Shown in pieces: positions 9,275 through 17,593 of a stretch of DNA of 41,679 nucleotides (positions are counted from its first letter, which is position 1; every line of letters starts with the position of its first letter). Position numbers and translations under genes: made by a program. Under the pieces are notes generated by a model. The model ran no database searches. It saw nothing but the letters and a program-made list of their open reading frames with translations, and was not told where the DNA came from. This stretch comes from Pelolinea sp. (GTDB lineage: Bacteria; Chloroflexota; Anaerolineae; Anaerolineales; Anaerolineaceae), in contig JAUYCC010000077.1 of NCBI GenBank assembly GCA_030692365.1, positions 1 through 41,679 of the forward strand. The letters run 5' to 3'.

Positions 9275-11181
9275 TGCGATTTACTTTGGTTGGGCAGCCC
9301 AATTGCGGGAAAAGCACATTATTTAATCAGGTAGCGGGGTATCGCGCTGAAACAGGTAATTTTGCCGGTACCACAGTTACTTTTACTGAAACCAAAGTGC
9401 GAGTTCTGGGGGATGTGGTTGAACTTGTGGATTTACCTGGCACTTACACACTTCTTGGTACTAATCCTGCCGAGAGGGTGGTTCTGGATTACTTAATCAC
9501 CAAACCTGTGGATGCGATTCTGAACGTTATTGACGCGACACATCTTGTTCAGGGTCTGGCGCTTACCTTGGAATTAATGGAACTCGGCCGGCCGATGGTG
9601 CTGGCTATCAACATGATGGATGAAGCCTCCCGGCAGGGTTTGAAAATAGACGGGGAAGCGCTTGGTAAATTACTTGGGATTCCAGTATTGCCCATGATCG
9701 CTTCCCGCGGACTGGGTATACGTGAAGCGTTTACCGAAATTTGGAAGGCAGCGCGTGAAAAAATAATTGCCTCAATCCTTCCCTTCAAGCCTGATATTGA
9801 AAAGGCGATTACGGAGATTAAGGGGAAAATGGCATGGGGTGAATTTCCTGTCAGCCGCCGGGCTATGGCTATTAAACTTCTGGAAGGCGATCCGGAATTG
9901 TCAGCCCGACTTGGGGGTGAATACAAAAATTTGCTTGAAGAAGTTCAGAAACATCTTGATCAGCTCTGTCACCAGTCCTCCCGCCAGGCAGTATGGCTGA
10001 TCGCAATAGAGCGGCAGCGAATCGCGCGTGAGCTGGCAGAGAAAGTAACTACCCAGGGAAAGGCTTACCTTTCTATCCGCGACCGCCTGGATGACTATTT
10101 GCTTCATCCGCTTTGGGGATATCTGTTTTTGCTGGTTATCATCTCTGTATTTTTTGGGGCTGTCTATGGTTTTGGTAATCTGATTGAAGGGCCGCTGCTG
10201 CGCCTCTTTGACAGCCTGACGGCTCTGATTCTCTCAAAGCTCGGATCTTCAGGTTTTCTGGTGCAGCTTCTTGCTGGTGCGATCCAGGGTATTTCAGGTG
10301 GCGTAGCCATCGTATTACCTTATCTGGTGCCTTTCCTTATTGGGTTAGGATTCTTGGAAGATATTGGTTATCTAACACGCATTGCTTTCCTGATGGACGC
10401 GCTCATGCACCGCATGGGATTGCACGGAAAAGCGATTGTGCCTTTCATTCTCGGTTATGGCTGCAACGTTCCGGCAGTGATGTCCACGCGTATTATGGAA
10501 GATAAACGCGACCGCTTCCTGAGCGCGGCGCTGGCCACCATGATACCCTGCGCGGCCAGATTGGCAGTGATCTTTGGTCTGGCAGCTTTTTATCTCGGTC
10601 CATGGGTGGCGGTTGGGATTTATTTCTATAACCTGCTGGTCATTTCAATAACTGGCAGGATCATTTCTTCATTCTTACCGAAAGATTCACCCGGGTTGAT
10701 CATCGAAATGCCGGTTTATCGTATCCCGACATTAAGGACAGTGACCTCCAAAGCCTGGTTCCGTGTGCGAGAATTTGTTTTTGAAGCATGGCCGGTGTTG
10801 ATCATTGGCAGTGTCGTTCTGGCGGGAATGAATTTCTTTTCGATCACACCCTGGCTCGACCAGATTTTCAGACCCTTTACCTGGGTGCTTGGAATCCCTG
10901 CCGAAGTAGGTACTCCTTTGATTTTTGGGATCCTTAGAAAAGAACTATCTCTCATAATGTTGGCACAGGCTTTTGGCACGACCAATTTTGCCAGTGTGCT
11001 GACTCCGGAGCAGATGATCACTTTCACGGTATTTGTGGTTTTCTACATCCCATGCCTGGCAACCATGATCACCATTAAAAATGAATTGGGTTGGAAGAAT
11101 ATGGCGTTGATCAGCGGTTTGTCAATTCTGGTAGCCTTAATCGCGGCGCTCTTCCTGCGGCTGTTATTCCTGGAATTCTAA
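9274..11181 (+). CDS. feoB: Ferrous iron transporter FeoB
   Basis: The 635-residue protein has an N-terminal G domain: GQPNCGKSTLFNQ (G1), the ETGNFAGTTVTF switch region (G2), DLPGTYTL (G3) and INMMDE (G4-like). A helical spacer follows. The membrane part starts near residue 280 and contains two gate regions, with PFILGYGCNVPAVMSTR and, later, GILRKELSLIM. FeoB is the inner-membrane GTP-dependent Fe(II) permease used mainly under anoxic conditions. At 635 residues it is at the shorter end of the family. It forms an operon with feoA and converges on a ferric-reductase-like gene, together giving a plausible reduce-and-import module. Confidence 0.95.
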   Translation: MRFTLVGQPNCGKSTLFNQVAGYRAETGNFAGTTVTFTETKVRVLGDVVELVDLPGTYTLLGTNPAERVVLDYLITKPVDAILNVIDATHLVQGLALTLELMELGRPMVLAINMMDEASRQGLKIDGEALGKLLGIPVLPMIASRGLGIREAFTEIWKAAREKIIASILPFKPDIEKAITEIKGKMAWGEFPVSRRAMAIKLLEGDPELSARLGGEYKNLLEEVQKHLDQLCHQSSRQAVWLIAIERQRIARELAEKVTTQGKAYLSIRDRLDDYLLHPLWGYLFLLVIISVFFGAVYGFGNLIEGPLLRLFDSLTALILSKLGSSGFLVQLLAGAIQGISGGVAIVLPYLVPFLIGLGFLEDIGYLTRIAFLMDALMHRMGLHGKAIVPFILGYGCNVPAVMSTRIMEDKRDRFLSAALATMIPCAARLAVIFGLAAFYLGPWVAVGIYFYNLLVISITGRIISSFLPKDSPGLIIEMPVYRIPTLRTVTSKAWFRVREFVFEAWPVLIIGSVVLAGMNFFSITPWLDQIFRPFTWVLGIPAEVGTPLIFGILRKELSLIMLAQAFGTTNFASVLTPEQMITFTVFVVFYIPCLATMITIKNELGWKNMALISGLSILVALIAALFLRLLFLEF

Positions 11182-11276
11182 ATTATGCCGGGTTTCACAA
11201 ACGCGAAAACCATCGCAAGAATTATCGCTGTGATAATAATGGCGTAAACTAAGATTTTTGAATAGCGTTGTCTCAT
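11178..11276 (-). CDS. Small single-pass membrane protein, 32 aa
   Basis: Reading leftwards from ATG at 11276 to TAG at 11178 gives MRQRYSKILV, then a strongly hydrophobic stretch (YAIIITAIILAMVFAFV) and a short KPGII tail. This is the layout of a one-span membrane peptide with basic residues inside. The ribosome site AGAGGTGA lies five bases before the ATG and overlaps the stop codon of the upstream reductase gene, so translation is likely coupled to it. The reading frame ends at the same bases as the feoB stop on the other strand. I do not recognise the family. It may stabilise or modify the reductase, but that is a guess from position. Confidence 0.62.
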   Translation of the reverse strand: MRQRYSKILVYAIIITAIILAMVFAFVKPGII

Positions 11277-11287
11277 TACATCACCTC

Positions 11288-12619
11288 TTACGCTAACGCG
11301 AATCGCTCAGTATGAATTTGGCTTTCAGGTAAGCCGGAAGCCAATAATGCTTTTTCAACCGCATTCATCATCGGCGTAGGCCCGCACAGGAAGACCTCGG
11401 TCTTTCCAGATTTCCACTCTGGGGTCAGGTATTTATTTAGAATTGAGGAGTTAAGGAAACCTTTTTCTCCCTTCCAATCCTGTGGCGGGCGTTCGATGGT
11501 AAAGATGACCTTCATATTTAATCGTTTTTGCAGATCCTCCACCTCTTCCCTGAAAGTCAGTGGTTCCCATTCCTGATTGCAGCAAAAAAACATCACAGGG
11601 CGCTGATCGTTCCGGTCTGCCATACTGCGGAGGATGCTCATAATGGGAGTGATGCCTATCCCGCCTGCTATTAAGCATAAACGGACTGTTTCAGGATATC
11701 GGTCCATGCTGAAATAGCCATAAGGCCCGTCCACAAATACTTTATCGCCAGGTTTCAGAGTTTGTATTTTCGCGGTGAATTTCCCCAGGTTCTTAATGGA
11801 CATCTGATATGAATTCTTTTCCTCAGAACTTGAGGCAATCGTAAATGGATGTTCTGAATCTGAAAAAGGGGTTTTCCAGGCGGTTATCCACGCGAACTGT
11901 CCGGGCATGAACTGAAAACCTTTATGATTGACCGGTTCCATTGTTATTGTCCATACTCCTCCGCGCTCTTGTTTGACCTGTTTGATCCGGTAAGGATTTT
12001 TGATCAATCGCAAGGGATAGATGACCCGCGTGTAAAGCACTGTCAAGATAAACAAAATACTATAAACTATCCAAAGGCCTTTTTTCCAGGGTAGATCAAT
12101 ATAATTTCCGCCGGTGAAAATATGGTATAGCGCTAAGGGGATCATAACCGATGCGAAAATACCGTGCCAAAGCTTCCAGAACCAATAAGGGATTTTTAGC
12201 TTCTGTCGGTATTCTGCCATCCAGACAATCCCAATAAGAAGTAAAACCGCCCCCACGCCCAGTTGATAACGCAATGAGGAAGAAAACACGTTCAAAAACC
12301 GAAGGTAGCGGCTGTCAAGAATAAAAAGCAGGATGGGATGAGAAAAAACCAGTAAGAATGCAGCAATGCCAATCTGCCTGTGAAAATAATAAACGATGTC
12401 CGTGCCAAAAGGGCTATTAATTTCCTTGATGCGCGCGGTAAGGATAAATTGCAGCGCCATTATCGCCAAACCGACAAACGCCAGGCTGACCGAAAGATCT
12501 AATAGTGCCGGGCGGCCGATGAATTTGGGACCTGCGATAAGAATAATTAATGGAGTAAGAACCAGAAAGGAGTAAAGGGAAACCCATAACATCCCCATTA
12601 CTTTATTAGTTGTTTTCAT
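11288..12619 (-). CDS. Ferric-reductase-like transmembrane flavoprotein with FNR-type FAD/NAD(P) domain
   Basis: The 443-residue protein begins with about six membrane segments (residues 1-215) of the ferric-reductase-like type. Histidines in YYFHRQIGIAAFLLVFSHPILL and FWKLWHGIFA are possible haem ligands. A ferredoxin-reductase module follows, with the FAD-binding PFTIASSS, the pyridine-nucleotide loop AGGIGITPIMSIL and CGPTPMM near the end. Such proteins pass electrons from NAD(P)H across the membrane to ferric iron or another acceptor. Its place beside feoAB, convergently oriented, supports an iron role. A GAGGTGAAAA site precedes the ATG. A 32-aa membrane ORF follows on the same strand. 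Alternative acceptors such as nitric oxide or quinone cannot be excluded. Confidence 0.82.
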   Translation of the reverse strand: MKTTNKVMGMLWVSLYSFLVLTPLIILIAGPKFIGRPALLDLSVSLAFVGLAIMALQFILTARIKEINSPFGTDIVYYFHRQIGIAAFLLVFSHPILLFILDSRYLRFLNVFSSSLRYQLGVGAVLLLIGIVWMAEYRQKLKIPYWFWKLWHGIFASVMIPLALYHIFTGGNYIDLPWKKGLWIVYSILFILTVLYTRVIYPLRLIKNPYRIKQVKQERGGVWTITMEPVNHKGFQFMPGQFAWITAWKTPFSDSEHPFTIASSSEEKNSYQMSIKNLGKFTAKIQTLKPGDKVFVDGPYGYFSMDRYPETVRLCLIAGGIGITPIMSILRSMADRNDQRPVMFFCCNQEWEPLTFREEVEDLQKRLNMKVIFTIERPPQDWKGEKGFLNSSILNKYLTPEWKSGKTEVFLCGPTPMMNAVEKALLASGLPESQIHTERFALA

Positions 12620-12693
12620 TTTTCACCTCAAAAGGTTCCATGGTCATAGTGATGATATTTGATGCTTATTGTATAAGAAAGTGGATACAAAAT

Positions 12694-13767
12694 CTACTGG
12701 CAGAACTTTCGCATCATTTCAATCGCCTCGTTGTAATTGTTGCATTTCTTCTCCGCTTTCTTAAATTCACCGGTATGTGCATACCGCCTGCCGTTTGTTT
12801 CTCTGATCCCCAACGCTTTGTGCAGCATTTCATGATAAAGGATATATTCCACAAGCAGAGGTTGAACGGTTTTATTATCAAGGCTGCGGCTGATGGTTAT
12901 CGCGTCTGATTCGGGGTGATAATACCCCAGCCGCCGCTTGGAGTGCCGTGGGCTCCATATCAGGCGCGGACGGTCCAATTTCCCTTCAAAATAACGGAGA
13001 TTGAGTTTCTCATAAACCTCTTCCAGATTGTAATAATGCCCTTGATGGGTAATTAAATTAATGTGCTTATCTGTCTGCAGTACTTTGCTGATCTTTTTGA
13101 ATTCGGGACCTTTGGAAAATTCTTTTAAGGATTGGTTTCTTTTCCTGCTTTTCCCACCGAGCGCGGATTGCACCAATAATTCTTTGGCTTCCTTCGGAGC
13201 GCAGATAAAACTTTCATTGATCTCAAGCGTAACGATTTGATATTTTTGTTTGCAGCGAAAGAGGTAGTTGAAATTTTTAATTTCTAAATGAACCTTTGAG
13301 GGATTGATCCTGGAGAAGGGTTTATTTCCCAAATCCTTAAGAACTCCCTGAAATTCTGCCAATCCGTGCAAATGGCTTAAAAGCCATTTCTTTTTGGAAA
13401 GAAAGCGCAGCCATTGATAGGCGAGGTAGGAAGGGTTGGGCAGGTCAGCGGGTGTTCCTTTATGGCTTTGGCAAAGTCTTTCAACCTGCTGAATGGTTTG
13501 AGAAATTCGTTCATGCAGCCGAAGAACTTTTGGATTAGAAAAGCTGATTTCTTCGCCCTGTTGGCGGCTTGAACAAACCCCGGCCATTTCATGCTGAAAT
13601 TGTTGGGTAGATTGAACAAGGCCTGAAATGTGTAATGTCATAGGATTCGGGATTAATCCCTTGAATTTTAATGCTAAAGGGCAGTATGAAATATCCATTT
13701 TGCCCCTTGCAAAAATAAGAATATCGAGTAACATTTGCGCCAAATTAACAGTCGAAGATGCATTCAA
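12694..13767 (-). CDS. SprT-like zinc metalloprotease domain protein
   Basis: The C-terminal third (about residues 255-357) is SprT-like: YFEGKLDRPRLIWSP, RRLGYYHPESDAITISRSL and the HExxH zinc site as YHEMLHK. The N-terminal 250 residues are helical, basic in places and not recognised. SprT-like domains occur in DNA-protein crosslink proteases (Spartan/Wss1) and in poorly known bacterial proteins. A third zinc ligand after the motif, perhaps in RRYAHTGEF, fits the family. The start is uncertain. The ATG at 13767 has no ribosome site, while an in-frame ATG encoding MDISYCPLAL is preceded by AAGGGGC and may be the true start. It is transcribed divergently from the LysW-like gene. Confidence 0.72.
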   Translation of the reverse strand: MNASSTVNLAQMLLDILIFARGKMDISYCPLALKFKGLIPNPMTLHISGLVQSTQQFQHEMAGVCSSRQQGEEISFSNPKVLRLHERISQTIQQVERLCQSHKGTPADLPNPSYLAYQWLRFLSKKKWLLSHLHGLAEFQGVLKDLGNKPFSRINPSKVHLEIKNFNYLFRCKQKYQIVTLEINESFICAPKEAKELLVQSALGGKSRKRNQSLKEFSKGPEFKKISKVLQTDKHINLITHQGHYYNLEEVYEKLNLRYFEGKLDRPRLIWSPRHSKRRLGYYHPESDAITISRSLDNKTVQPLLVEYILYHEMLHKALGIRETNGRRYAHTGEFKKAEKKCNNYNEAIEMMRKFCQ

Positions 13768-13865
13768 GTCACTGGTGGGGTGTTCATTATTTAAAATGAA
13801 TTAATAACCCTGAATGGTGTCGCCGCCGGTAAATTTTGGAAGAAAACATAAACAGGAGTCAATAA

Positions 13866-14066
13866 ATGCAAAGTGCCGAATGCCCGCAGTGTGGAGTTGA
13901 GGTGTCAGTAGGCTCCCAGCCCAAGCTGGGAAAGCTGGTAGTGTGCAAGGAATGTGGAGCTGAACTCGAGGTCGTGTGGCTGGATCCGCTTGAGTTGGAC
14001 TGGCCGATCGATGAGGATGAAATCGACGAAGAAGAGTCGGACGATACCGAGGAAGAAGAATATTAA
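13866..14066 (+). CDS. LysW-like zinc-ribbon protein without the LysW C-terminal tail
   Basis: The 66-residue acidic protein has two CPxCG-type knuckles (CPQCG and CKECG), followed by AELEVVWLDPLELDWP and a long Asp/Glu tail. This is the plan of LysW/ArgW, the amino-group carrier protein of lysine and arginine biosynthesis. In LysW the substrate is attached to the terminal Glu of an EDWGE tail. Here the chain ends in EEEEY, so it lacks that attachment site. No lysX, lysZ or lysY partner is in the window. A paralogue with a different role, perhaps as an interaction or zinc-binding module, is likely. It is monocistronic, with a strong terminator 17 bases after the stop codon. Confidence 0.75.
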   Translation: MQSAECPQCGVEVSVGSQPKLGKLVVCKECGAELEVVWLDPLELDWPIDEDEIDEEESDDTEEEEY

Positions 14067-14082
14067 AATTCAGTAGAGTAAA

Positions 14083-14121
14083 TATAAAAAGACTGGATAT
14101 TAGTTATCCAGTCTTTTTATA
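14083..14121 (+). terminator. Strong bidirectional terminator after the LysW-like gene
   Basis: Seventeen bases (14083-14099) pair perfectly with 14105-14121 around a five-base loop, ending in a T run on the plus strand. The A-rich left arm makes it usable on the minus strand too. Confidence 0.9.
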
Positions 14122-14328
14122 TTAATCGACCTATAAATTCCCTCCCCTTTTTCGGAGCCCATCGCAAGGGCGATGGGCGGAGACATGTCCAGAGCGAAGC
14201 GCTATAGCCTAGAGCATCATATGCGTGGGGTGGGGCATAGGAAAACGAAATTACTTCTGGCTTAGTAGAGAAACGATAAGAGATTACACAGATGTATAAT
14301 TGCCCAGCAAATTCCTTATAATAAATCG
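14122..14328. other. Intergenic region with a GC-rich hairpin and possible promoters
   Basis: CCCATCGC (14158-14165) pairs exactly with GCGATGGG (14170-14177) around AAGG. It looks like a short intergenic palindromic repeat of the REP type. Further right, TATAAT occurs at 14295-14300 and again at 14317-14322, the second only 19 bases before the TTG start proposed for the flavodoxin gene. No ORF of note was found. Confidence 0.4.
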
Positions 14329-14340
14329 GTGGAGAATAGC

Positions 14341-15012
14341 TTGGCAAATCCAAGATTGGTTTCCCGAAGAAAATTCCTTAAAATAGCTGGCGGTGCGCTT
14401 GGCGCCGGGGTAGTGGCATGTGGAGGAGCAACCTTTTTTGGATTGCGGACCCCATCCTCTGTACATTTCCTTGAGGAATCATTTTGTGAAGGCCAAAGTA
14501 AAAGGATACTGGTCGCTTATGCGAGCAAATGTGGCGCAACGGCTGAAATATCAGGCGCGATCACAGAAGCCCTTTGCGCGAGCGGTCTTAGTGCAGAGCT
14601 AAAAAGAGCCGCCCACGTTACCAGTCTTGAAGGATATCAGGGGGTTGTGCTTGGAACTGCCATTTATATGGGAAACCCTCTGAAAGAAGCTATTAAATTT
14701 GTGGAAGAGTTTGGCAGCCAAATGGCTGGCATTCCTTTTGCTCTCTTTGATGTTTGCCTGACAATGAAAGAAGTTACTCCTGAAAATGAAAAAGCGGCGT
14801 TGGACTACCTGAAACCGATTTCAGACCGTGTATCCCCCATTAAAACAGTAGCATTTGCCGGAAGAATTGATTATGCAACTCTCCCTCCGCTTTACCGCAT
14901 GTTTGCCCAGGCAGATAAGGAAGGGATTCTGGCTGAAGGGGATTTCCGCGATTGGACTGCCATCAGCACCTGGGCGAAGGACCTTGGTGTGGTGCTTGCG
15001 GATTATTCATAG
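14341..15012 (+). CDS. Tat-exported flavodoxin / HemG-like flavodoxin domain protein
   Basis: A twin-arginine signal, SRRKFLK followed by a hydrophobic stretch with VVACG, marks the N-terminus. The flavodoxin fold follows: ILVAYASKCGATAEIS is the FMN phosphate loop, then GTAIYMGNPLKEAIKFV and later segments resembling menaquinone-dependent protoporphyrinogen oxidase HemG. The protein would be exported folded with its FMN. The Cys in VVAC could be a lipid-attachment site, giving a membrane-tethered extracytoplasmic flavodoxin. The start is chosen at TTG 14341 because GGTGGAGA lies just upstream. A GTG at 14329 in the same frame is the alternative and adds four residues. The gene has its own terminator. 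The physiological partner is unknown. Confidence 0.75.
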   Translation: MANPRLVSRRKFLKIAGGALGAGVVACGGATFFGLRTPSSVHFLEESFCEGQSKRILVAYASKCGATAEISGAITEALCASGLSAELKRAAHVTSLEGYQGVVLGTAIYMGNPLKEAIKFVEEFGSQMAGIPFALFDVCLTMKEVTPENEKAALDYLKPISDRVSPIKTVAFAGRIDYATLPPLYRMFAQADKEGILAEGDFRDWTAISTWAKDLGVVLADYS

Positions 15013-15031
15013 GATTTTATATATGACATAT

Positions 15032-15066
15032 AAAAAGGAGATTCTTTTCAGGAATCACCTTTTTTA
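15032..15066 (+). terminator. Terminator after the exported flavodoxin gene
   Basis: AAAAAGGAGATTC pairs with GAATCACCTTTTT (one mismatch) around a short loop and is followed by T residues, 19 bases after the stop codon. Confidence 0.8.
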
Positions 15067-15083
15067 TTGTTGAAAACTTGAGA

Positions 15084-15716
15084 CTAGAATTCGGAAGGAT
15101 AGCTTTTTAGGGTTTTTGAGGCTAGCAGAAACACATAAAGTAGATAACCGAAGATGGTCAACCGTTCAAAAAGACCCATAAACGCCGGCAAGAAATTGAT
15201 GCTTAATGCTGAAGTGAGTCCCGTTATCAGTATGACCCCTGAAAAAACTAAGGAAAGAACTGAAAAATTCTTAAAAGCTGTCAGCTTATTAAATCCCAGA
15301 CCAAAGACCAGCGGAATAGCTACCGTAAGGGGTGCGACCAGACCGGCAACCACCAGATGCATTGTCCCTTGAAATGTGGCGGGTGTGCCGGGAACATCCA
15401 TTGAGAAGAAAACCCAGGATAGGGAAAGCAACTGGGTTACGATTACCACGATGGACGCGGTAATAACAGCTTTTGGGGCTCTACCTTTGAAATAAGTAAA
15501 CAATCCGATCCCAAAAACCAGGAGAAGCAAGTTATAAGCATTAAAAAGGGGTTGCAGGATGTCCTGGTTAGGCGCTCCGGCGCCGGTCAGCTCGCTGACA
15601 GCCTGGCGGATATGATTGTATCCCGGCCACAAAACCCCACCGATAATGACCGTGGCAGTATAAATAATCGGAGCGGCAATACCTGCGTATAGCAATGATT
15701 TCTTTATAGTACTCAC
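15084..15716 (-). CDS. DUF998 family membrane protein
   Basis: The 210-residue protein has about six membrane segments and the DUF998 pattern at its N-terminus: GIAAPIIYTATVIIGG, then GYNHIRQAVSELTG. DUF998 members are uncharacterised integral membrane proteins. A good ribosome site (TGAGGTGAGTACT) precedes the ATG. It lies 65 bases downstream of the last dehydrogenase of the catabolic operon, on the same strand, and could be read through from it. Nothing links it functionally to that pathway. Confidence 0.78.
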   Translation of the reverse strand: MSTIKKSLLYAGIAAPIIYTATVIIGGVLWPGYNHIRQAVSELTGAGAPNQDILQPLFNAYNLLLLVFGIGLFTYFKGRAPKAVITASIVVIVTQLLSLSWVFFSMDVPGTPATFQGTMHLVVAGLVAPLTVAIPLVFGLGFNKLTAFKNFSVLSLVFSGVILITGLTSALSINFLPAFMGLFERLTIFGYLLYVFLLASKTLKSYPSEF

Positions 15717-15781
15717 CTCAGAATAAATTTGAACGCAGCATTTTACCTTATTCGGCCGCCTGATTAAATCTAATTTGAAAA

Positions 15782-16582
15782 TTATCCGAAATTCAGTTTC
15801 TCAAAATCCAAGGCCATTTTGGCTGTGGTACCGCCGTCAACAACCATTGTTTGGCCGATCATGAACTCACTTTCATCTGATCCCAAATACACAGCGGCTT
15901 TGGCAATATCACTGACATGACCAATACGCTGAACCGGAATGATGGCGCCGGCGATTTTTCCATCAAAACCTTTGATATCACGGTGATTTCGGTCAACCTC
16001 GATCCATCCGGGTGCGATGGCGTTCCCGCGGATGCCTTTGGCAGCCATCTCTACACCCAATTCGCGCGTCCAGGCGATGACAGCCCCTTTGGTGCCAGAA
16101 TAAGCGGATTTGTTCACGTTCCCGCGCAGCCCGTCAATCGATGACAGGTTGATGATGTTCCCCTTCTGATTTTCTTTTAACCAATATTTGACAGCCTGCT
16201 GTGCGCAGAAGAACTGCGCGCGGACGTTGACGTTAAATACAAAATCAAATTCTTCAGGCGTAGTATCCAGAAAATTCTTATCCAATGAATACCCCGCGTT
16301 ATTAACTAAAATATCCAGCCCGCCCAAAAAATTAATTGACTGGTCAATCAGGTCAAAACACGGCTGAACTTTATCAAAATCAGCCTTCAACGCGGTTGCT
16401 TTACCGCCGGCTGAAGATATCTTTGAAACAGCGTGCCTGGCGCCGTCACCGCTGTGAAAATAATGCAGCACAACTTCCGCTCCCTGGCGCGCATACTCCA
16501 GTGCGATTTCCTGGCCGATGCCCGTGCCCGCTCCGGTGATTAAAGCCTTCTTACCCTCTAATCGCGTATTTTCCTTGCTCAT
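15782..16582 (-). CDS. Short-chain dehydrogenase/reductase (SDR, glucose-1-dehydrogenase-like)
   Basis: This 266-residue classical SDR has the nucleotide-binding loop TGAGTGIGQEI (TGxxxGxG), the NNAG motif as VNNAGYS, the catalytic Ser in LSSIDGLRG and YSGTKG with the Tyr-Lys pair. The C-terminal PVQRIGHVSDIAKAAVYLGSDES is typical of the SDR family. It likely oxidises or reduces a sugar or hydroxyacid with NAD(P). The start at 16582 is preferred over one seven codons earlier because AAGGAGAATT precedes it. It is separated from the VOC gene by about 100 bases, more than other gaps in the operon, so it is either the last operon gene or separately expressed. Confidence 0.87.
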   Translation of the reverse strand: MSKENTRLEGKKALITGAGTGIGQEIALEYARQGAEVVLHYFHSGDGARHAVSKISSAGGKATALKADFDKVQPCFDLIDQSINFLGGLDILVNNAGYSLDKNFLDTTPEEFDFVFNVNVRAQFFCAQQAVKYWLKENQKGNIINLSSIDGLRGNVNKSAYSGTKGAVIAWTRELGVEMAAKGIRGNAIAPGWIEVDRNHRDIKGFDGKIAGAIIPVQRIGHVSDIAKAAVYLGSDESEFMIGQTMVVDGGTTAKMALDFEKLNFG

Positions 16583-16685
16583 ACAATTCTCCTTATTAAA
16601 CAAAGATTATTAAGTGTAGCAAATTAGATCTGTGAAATATTCAAACCTATAACCTTAATTGAATTTCACAGGTGATGGGATAATT

Positions 16686-17588
16686 TCAGACAGGTTTTTG
16701 AAAAAGTTCGAATCGGTAATCGTCAAAACCCGAGAAATATATTGCATAAGCACCCTTATTTATACCGGCAGTTACTTCAGCGGGTGGCCCCATAAATTTG
16801 ACGCCTGCTTTTACCAGAGATGCATGGTCATTGAAAATATCATCTACCTGAAAACACAGATGTCCGCTCCCGAAATTGTTGTGAGCGGTTAACGCGGGTG
16901 GACCTGATGGTGTTTGAAATTGCCAAAGTTCCAAGAAAACCTGAGTGCCGGTGATATTTAAGAGGGTGGTGCTTAGCTGAGTGTTAACAATTTTGTTGGG
17001 AAATTTTATATATCCCCAATCCAATTCCTTATCCTCAATTTTCTTCAGGCCAAGAATTCCGCAAAGTAAATAGAGAGCGTTCGGGATATCGCTGACCGTC
17101 ATTCCGATATGGTGAATTCGTTTGATTTCAGGATTTCCGTGGTTGTTTTGCGGAAGTTCCAGAAACTCAAAAATTGTATCGTCCGGACCATAAAAGAAAA
17201 CACCTCTGGAATCCGTCAAAAATCCATCAATTAATGGACGCGGTTCACTTAAGAACTTGACCCCTTGATTCCTCAAAGAAGAATACAGTGAATCTAGATT
17301 GCTGACCTCATAACAGCGGTGTTGTGTACCAATAATGCCAAATCCGCTGTGGGTTGGTTCCCCTTTGGGATGAATGTATTCAATGACCTCCAGGGGAAAG
17401 TTATCCCCTTTTTTTCGCACAAAACCGATCTTCATGCTGGCTCCGGGAAAACCGGTGACTTTCGACAGATATTCCTGGTCGCTGAGCTGGCTGCGGATTT
17501 CTTCAATACTGAGTTTTTCTTTGAAGAAATCTAATGTGGACTCCAGGTTGCTGACCGCGAAGCCCGAGTGCGTGAGGCCATTGATCAT
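16686..17588 (-). CDS. Two-domain VOC (glyoxalase/extradiol dioxygenase fold) protein
   Basis: The 300-residue protein contains two VOC modules. The first (about 1-145) starts GLTHSGFAVSNLESTLDFF and ends FEFLEL. The second (about 155-298) starts IHHIGMTVSDIPNALYL, contains GHLCFQVDD and ends with YRFELFQ. His and Glu at these places are the metal ligands of the fold, which covers glyoxalases, epimerases and ring-cleaving dioxygenases. The substrate cannot be predicted. It begins five bases after the upstream SDR stop codon in the catabolic operon, so it probably acts on an intermediate of that pathway, for example as an isomerase or epimerase. Confidence 0.83.
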   Translation of the reverse strand: MINGLTHSGFAVSNLESTLDFFKEKLSIEEIRSQLSDQEYLSKVTGFPGASMKIGFVRKKGDNFPLEVIEYIHPKGEPTHSGFGIIGTQHRCYEVSNLDSLYSSLRNQGVKFLSEPRPLIDGFLTDSRGVFFYGPDDTIFEFLELPQNNHGNPEIKRIHHIGMTVSDIPNALYLLCGILGLKKIEDKELDWGYIKFPNKIVNTQLSTTLLNITGTQVFLELWQFQTPSGPPALTAHNNFGSGHLCFQVDDIFNDHASLVKAGVKFMGPPAEVTAGINKGAYAIYFSGFDDYRFELFQKPV

Positions 17589-17593
17589 GGTCG

